Below are positions 60,309 through 64,000 of a stretch of 64,000 nucleotides of DNA, piece by piece. Each line of letters begins with the position of its first letter. Position 1 is the stretch's first letter. The notes beneath the pieces are model-generated. The model saw nothing but the letters and a program-made list of their open reading frames with translations, searched no databases and was not told where the DNA came from. This stretch comes from JANWXD01 sp035575135 (GTDB lineage: Bacteria > Acidobacteriota > Terriglobia > Bryobacterales > Bryobacteraceae). Location of the stretch: the NCBI GenBank assembly GCA_035575135.1, contig DATLYE010000078.1:1-64000 (forward strand). Direction: 5' to 3'. The position numbers and the translations under genes are program-made.

Positions 60309-61309
60309 AACCGACGTTGGCAATTCGCGCCGCCCTCGCGGCCGCAGTCTTGTGGGCCCTGTTCGCGCTGTCTCCAGGACGGGCCAGGCAGACTCCGCCG
60401 ATGAGGTGGTACAAGGGCAACCTGCACACCCACACGCTGAACAGCGACGGAGACTCAACCCCCAGCGAGGTGGCCGCCTGGTACCGCGCCAACCGGTACC
60501 ATTTTCTGGTGCTTTCCGACCACAACTATTTGACGGAGGTAGCGGGTTTGAACGCCGTGCACGGCGCCAAGGAAAAGTTCCTGCTCATTGCCGGCGAGGA
60601 GGTCACCGACCGCTTCGAGGACAAGCCGGTGCACCTGAACGCCTACAACCCGCTGGGCTTGATCGAGCCGGCTCACGGCGCCACTCTGGTCGAAACAGTG
60701 CAGCGCAACGTGGATGCCATCCGGCAAGCCCGGGGCCTGCCGGCACTCAACCACCCCAACTTCGGCTGGGCTCTGAGTTCCAGGGATCTCTTGCAGATTC
60801 GCGATCTCAACCTGTTTGAAGTTTACAACGGCCACCCGAAGGTCAATAACATCGGCGGGGGCGGCTTCGAGTCTCTGGAAGAGATGTGGGACGCGGTGCT
60901 GACGGCTGGCCGGCAGATGTATGGCATCGCCGTGGACGACGCGCATCATTTCAAGAGCTGGGGCCGCGAGTACTCCAATCCCGGCCGCGGCTGGGTCATG
61001 GTCCGGGCGGCGGCTCTGACGCCCGAAGATATCCTTCAGGCGCTTGCCACCGGGAATTTTTATGCCTCGACCGGTGTCGAACTGAGCGCGATCGAAGCGA
61101 CCGAAGAGGAGCTGCGCCTTCAGATCAAAACCGATCCGGCGCTGCGCTACACCACGTATTTCATCGGCGCGGGAGGCGAAGTGCTGGCTAAGTCTTACGA
61201 CAGCACGCCGGTTTACCGCTTCCGCGGCGGCGAGTCCTATGTGAGGGCGCGCGTGGTGGCCTCGAGCGGCGATACCGCCTGGGTGCAACCCGTCTTCCGC
61301 GCCCGGTAG
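60305..61309 (+). CDS. Exported PHP-domain metal-dependent hydrolase
   Basis: A 334-aa PHP-superfamily phosphoesterase-like protein with a signal sequence (AIRAALAAAVLWALFALSPG). The metal-binding motifs are NLHTHTLNSDGDSTPSEVAAWYRAN, FLVLSDHNYL, LIAGEEVTD, ALNHPNFGWALSS and GIAVDDAHHFKSWG. These are the four PHP motifs for a multinuclear metal site, as in CehA/McbA-like enzymes. The C-terminal part forms a small beta domain. Its start overlaps bshA. It is not a LmbE-type deacetylase, so it is not a BshB candidate. The substrate is unknown. Confidence 0.83.
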   Translation: MKPTLAIRAALAAAVLWALFALSPGRARQTPPMRWYKGNLHTHTLNSDGDSTPSEVAAWYRANRYHFLVLSDHNYLTEVAGLNAVHGAKEKFLLIAGEEVTDRFEDKPVHLNAYNPLGLIEPAHGATLVETVQRNVDAIRQARGLPALNHPNFGWALSSRDLLQIRDLNLFEVYNGHPKVNNIGGGGFESLEEMWDAVLTAGRQMYGIAVDDAHHFKSWGREYSNPGRGWVMVRAAALTPEDILQALATGNFYASTGVELSAIEATEEELRLQIKTDPALRYTTYFIGAGGEVLAKSYDSTPVYRFRGGESYVRARVVASSGDTAWVQPVFRAR

Positions 61310-61341
61310 TCCGGTTCTCGCGGCGGCTAGACTGGAAGTGT

Positions 61342-62556
61342 ATGCGGGCGCTCGCCCTCATTGCCGTGCTGGCGGCGCAGGCCCCGGATCCGTCCGCTGA
61401 GGGACTGCGAGCCCTCGAAGCAAACCGTTACGAAGAAGCGGTGGCGTATCTCACCAAAGCGGTCGAGGCGAACGCACAGGACTACGCCGCGCAGTTTCAC
61501 CTGGCCCTGGCGCTCAGTCTGCTGGGGCGCGACGCCGAGGCCATCGCCCGTTACAAGACCGTCCTCGAGCTAAAGCCGGGGCTGTACGAGGCGGAGCTCA
61601 ATCTGGGCATCCTGCTGCTCCGGCAGAAGCGACCTCAGGAGGCCGTTGGGCACCTTGAGGCTGCGGCGCGAGAGAAACCGCAGGAGTTCCGGCCGAGCTA
61701 CTACCTTGCCGAGGCGTACTTTGCCCGCGGCGACTACGCCCTGGCTGAAGAATATTACGGGCGCGCCGCGGCTGCGGATCCTAAGTCGGCGGCAGCGCGG
61801 GCGGGACTCGGCCGCGCGCGGGCGCGGCTCAACCGCCTGACGGAGGCCGCAGCCGACTTCAAGCGTGCAGCGGAGCTGGATCCGGCTTATAAGGATGTGC
61901 TGCTCGAGCTGGCGGCGCTGCTCGAGGCCGGCGGACAGAAAGAACAGGCCGTCGCGCTGTACGAGCAGTTTCCGGATAACTCCGGGGCCCGCGAGCGGCT
62001 TGGTGAGCTGCTGATCGAAACCGGCAAACCTGCTGAGGCGATCCCGCATCTGGAGTGGGCGGTCGCGCACGCCCCCACGCCCGCCAATCGTCTGGCGCTC
62101 GCCACGGCGTATGTGCGGACCAAGCAACTGGACAAAGCGCTGCCACTGATGGAGCAGGCTGTAGCGGAGGCGCCGGACCACGCCGGGCTGCGCCTGATGT
62201 ACGGCCGCCTGCTGCGGGACGCCAGGCAGTACGCAAGGGCAGCGCGTGAATTCCACCGCGTCGCGCAAGCGCAACCGGATTCCGTGGAGGTCTGGAAGGA
62301 ATTGGCCGGAATGCTTATTCTTCTGGAGGACTACCCGCAGGCGCTGGCGGCTCTGGACCGGCTGAAGTCTCTGGGAGCCGAAGCACCGGCGCACTACTAC
62401 TTTCGCGGGATGATTTACGACAAGATGCGTCAGGCCGGGCCCGCGATCGAAAACTACGAGAAGTTTCTGGAGCTCAGCCGCGGGGCCAACCCCGAGACCG
62501 AGTTCGTCGCGCGACAGCGGGTTCGTATCCTCAGAAAGGAACAGAATCGGCGGTGA
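61342..62556 (+). CDS. TPR-repeat protein (exported)
   Basis: A 404-aa protein made almost wholly of TPR helix pairs: AEGLRALEANRYEEAVAYLTKAVEAN, AIARYKTVLELKPGLYEAELNLGILL, AEEYYGRAAAADPKSAAARAGLGRA and others up to the C-terminus, about ten repeats. The short N-terminus (ALALIAVLAAQAPD) may be a signal peptide. It is a protein-interaction scaffold, likely periplasmic. Its stop overlaps the next gene by 4 nt (GTGA). Confidence 0.8.
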   Translation: MRALALIAVLAAQAPDPSAEGLRALEANRYEEAVAYLTKAVEANAQDYAAQFHLALALSLLGRDAEAIARYKTVLELKPGLYEAELNLGILLLRQKRPQEAVGHLEAAAREKPQEFRPSYYLAEAYFARGDYALAEEYYGRAAAADPKSAAARAGLGRARARLNRLTEAAADFKRAAELDPAYKDVLLELAALLEAGGQKEQAVALYEQFPDNSGARERLGELLIETGKPAEAIPHLEWAVAHAPTPANRLALATAYVRTKQLDKALPLMEQAVAEAPDHAGLRLMYGRLLRDARQYARAAREFHRVAQAQPDSVEVWKELAGMLILLEDYPQALAALDRLKSLGAEAPAHYYFRGMIYDKMRQAGPAIENYEKFLELSRGANPETEFVARQRVRILRKEQNRR

Positions 62557-63008
62557 ACAAGCATCTGCTGGCGGCGTTTCTGGTGGCGTGCCTGGGGCAG
62601 CCCGACGCCCGGGCCGCAGAGTTGTCGCGCGCGCTGGCGGAGCCGAATCTGGAAAAGCGGTCGCGGCTGGCTTTACAGAACGCCGAGGCGGCGTTGCGCC
62701 GGGCGGCGGACGCGTATCAAGCCGGCAAGTGGGAGGAGACCCGGCGGGCTCTCGAAGAGGTGCGCCAGTCAGTCGAAGTCAGCTACGCCGCACTGAAGGC
62801 AACCGGGAAAAATCCCCGCCGGAGTCCGAAACACTTCAAACACGCCGAGGGCCGCACGCGGAACCTGCTAAAGCGGCTCGGGGATCTGCGGCAGCGGTTC
62901 AGCATCGAGGACCGGCCGCACATCGAGACGGTCGAAAGCTATGTCCAAAAGGTTCACGACGAGCTGCTGGGTGGTATCCTCGGCACGATAGTCTGGAGCA
63001 AGAAATGA
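62553..63008 (+). CDS. Exported helical protein, 151 aa
   Basis: A 151-aa exported protein, starting with GTG at 62553 in an overlap with the TPR gene. The signal peptide (HLLAAFLVACLGQPDARA) precedes a helical body (LEKRSRLALQNAEAALRRAADAYQAG, EETRRALEEVRQSVEVSY, GRTRNLLKRLGDLRQRF). There are no Cys in the mature part and no known domain. It overlaps the next gene by 4 nt, so the three form a coupled set. Confidence 0.65.
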   Translation: MNKHLLAAFLVACLGQPDARAAELSRALAEPNLEKRSRLALQNAEAALRRAADAYQAGKWEETRRALEEVRQSVEVSYAALKATGKNPRRSPKHFKHAEGRTRNLLKRLGDLRQRFSIEDRPHIETVESYVQKVHDELLGGILGTIVWSKK

Positions 63009-63643
63009 ATCGCCTGGCCAAAGCGCTTCTGTTCTGTCTCGGAGGTGTGCTGCCGGTGGCGGCCCAGCGGGACTTTTTGACGGCGGACGAAGCCGACCAG
63101 ATCCGCCTGGTGCAGGAGCCCAACGAGCGGCTCAAGTTGTATCTGAAATTTGCCGAGCAGCGGCTCGAGCTGGTCAAGCAGCTGCTGGCCAAGGACATGC
63201 CCGGCCGCTCGGCGCTCATTCACGACGCGCTCGAACAGTACAGCGAGATCATTGACGCCATTGACACGGTGGCCGATGACGCGCTCCGGCGCAAGCTCGA
63301 CATCAGCATCGGCATGGCGGCAGTCGTCGAGGCAGAAAAGAAGTTACTCGAGACGCTGCGCGCCATCCAGGCCGCTCAGCCGCGGGACCTGGCGATGTAC
63401 CAGTTCGTGCTCGAACAGGCCATCGAAACCACGGCCGACAGCCTGGAGCTCTCCATGGAGGATCTGGAGAAGCGCACCGAGGAGGTCGTGTCTCGCCAGG
63501 AGAGGGAGCGCAAGGAGCGCGAGAGCCTGATGTCGGCCGAAGAAGTGGAGGCCAGGCGGGAAGCGGAAAAGAAAGAGGCGGAACAGAAACGAAAGGCTCC
63601 CACACTCTACCGCAAAGGCGAGCAGCCGAAGAAGAAACCCTGA
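63005..63643 (+). CDS. Exported coiled-coil protein, 212 aa
   Basis: A 212-aa exported protein with a signal peptide (KALLFCLGGVLPVAAQ) and a long helical body. Segments include LKLYLKFAEQRLELVKQLLAKD, IDTVADDALRRKLDISIGMAAVVEAEKKL and a C-terminal charged coiled coil rich in Glu/Arg/Lys from about 150. The tail is Lys-rich (KGEQPKKKP). The helical portion has the same character as the 151-aa protein upstream, so the two may act together. No known domain is recognised. The deaminase gene starts 3 nt downstream. Confidence 0.65.
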   Translation: MNRLAKALLFCLGGVLPVAAQRDFLTADEADQIRLVQEPNERLKLYLKFAEQRLELVKQLLAKDMPGRSALIHDALEQYSEIIDAIDTVADDALRRKLDISIGMAAVVEAEKKLLETLRAIQAAQPRDLAMYQFVLEQAIETTADSLELSMEDLEKRTEEVVSRQERERKERESLMSAEEVEARREAEKKEAEQKRKAPTLYRKGEQPKKKP

Positions 63644-63646
63644 GGC

Positions 63647-64000
63647 ATGCAGGAAGAACTCAAGCCGCGTGCGGTCCCGGGCTGGGACAAGTATTACCTG
63701 GAGATCTGCAAGGTGGTGGCGGCGCGCAGCAAGGATCCCAACACCCAGGTCGGCTGTATCATTGCCGGTCCGGCGCATGAGATCCGCTCCACCGGTTACA
63801 ACTCCTTCCCGCGAGGCATTCGCGACGACGTGCCGGAGCGGCTGACGCGGCCCGGCAAGTATCTGTGGATGGAGCACGCCGAGCGCAACGCCATCTGCAA
63901 CGCGGCGCGGTGCGGGACGCCTCTGGAGGGCTGCACGCTCTACGTGGAGATCATGCCCTGCATGGACTGCGCCCGCGCCATCGTCCAGGCCGGAATTAAG
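63647..64000 (+). CDS. Cytidine/deoxycytidylate deaminase-family protein (partial, 5' part)
   Basis: Open frame of 118 codons from the ATG at 63647 to the window edge. The zinc-site motifs are complete: HAERNAIC (His ligand and proton-shuttling Glu) and IMPCMDCARAI (PCxxC with two Cys ligands). WDKYYLEICKVVAARSKDPNTQVGCII is the typical N-terminus of dCMP deaminases (ComE-like). It would deaminate dCMP to dUMP for dTTP synthesis. The C-terminus lies outside the window. It is 3 nt after the coiled-coil gene, which suggests co-transcription. Confidence 0.85.
   Translation, partial: MQEELKPRAVPGWDKYYLEICKVVAARSKDPNTQVGCIIAGPAHEIRSTGYNSFPRGIRDDVPERLTRPGKYLWMEHAERNAICNAARCGTPLEGCTLYVEIMPCMDCARAIVQAGIK

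Overview
The window is high-GC (by eye), gene-dense bacterial chromosome with short intergenic gaps and many 4-nt start/stop overlaps. It most resembles an Acidobacteriota genome of the Bryobacterales/Solibacter type. The indicators are a 1157-aa TonB-dependent receptor with an N-terminal carboxypeptidase-regulatory domain, several DUF1080 and GH43-like secreted proteins, a protein ending in what looks like the Solibacter C-terminal domain, a small triheme c-type cytochrome, and Tat-exported Gfo/Idh/MocA and sugar-isomerase proteins. No rRNA, tRNA, CRISPR array or insertion sequence was recognised. The window begins inside a minus-strand secreted polysaccharide-lyase-like gene and ends inside a dCMP-deaminase-like gene.

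Layout. 1-489: 5' part of a secreted helical-toroid protein. 531-8160: rimP-nusA-infB-ylxP-rbfA translation/transcription operon behind a leader hairpin, continuing into apbE and hemE. 8221-10477: a small hypothetical plus a PduS/PduT-like pair (microcompartment electron conduit) with no other shell genes in view. 10474-11920 (minus): two PTPS-family paralogs and folE. 12043-20133: TlpA-like thioredoxin, glycolate-oxidase-like flavoprotein, thiD, a 75-aa protein, triheme cytochrome, APC permease, trmFO, xerC-like recombinase, and a secreted protein with a duplicated domain. 20153-23915: terminator, operator-rich promoter and dnaK-dnaJ-hspR. 23926-29843: PepSY-like lipoprotein, TPR protein, thioredoxin, glgA, DUF1080 and GH43 proteins. 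30050-32960: type III polyketide synthase, methyltransferase and FAD oxidoreductase operon. 32914-35132: DUF1080, a zinc-ribbon protein and a divergent repressor with an operator-rich gap between them. 35140-41659: glycosyltransferase, glyA, proS, class V aminotransferase, BtuF-like protein. 41691-46825: Cys-rich peptide, ZnuD-like receptor, phosphatase-superfamily protein, GDPD, VOC protein. 46987-52734: large TonB receptor, Tat oxidoreductase and Tat isomerase. 52725-54326 (minus): FecR-like protein, helical protein, Cys-rich protein. 54494-64000: BNR protein, signal-peptide methyltransferase, a coupled chain of sensor kinase, propeller lipoprotein, bshA and PHP hydrolase, then TPR and coiled proteins and a deaminase.

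Functionally the window mixes housekeeping (translation factors, heme, thiamine, tetrahydropterin, bacillithiol, heat shock) with the outer-membrane and periplasmic equipment of a polysaccharide-degrading soil heterotroph. The most unusual items are the stand-alone PduS/PduT pair, the PTPS paralog lacking its catalytic Cys, the S24-like repressor lacking its dyad beside a 12-bp palindrome, the type III PKS operon, the duplicated-domain secreted protein, and several -10 boxes placed so close to start codons that leaderless mRNAs are likely. Function calls rest on motif recognition by eye; no database search was run.
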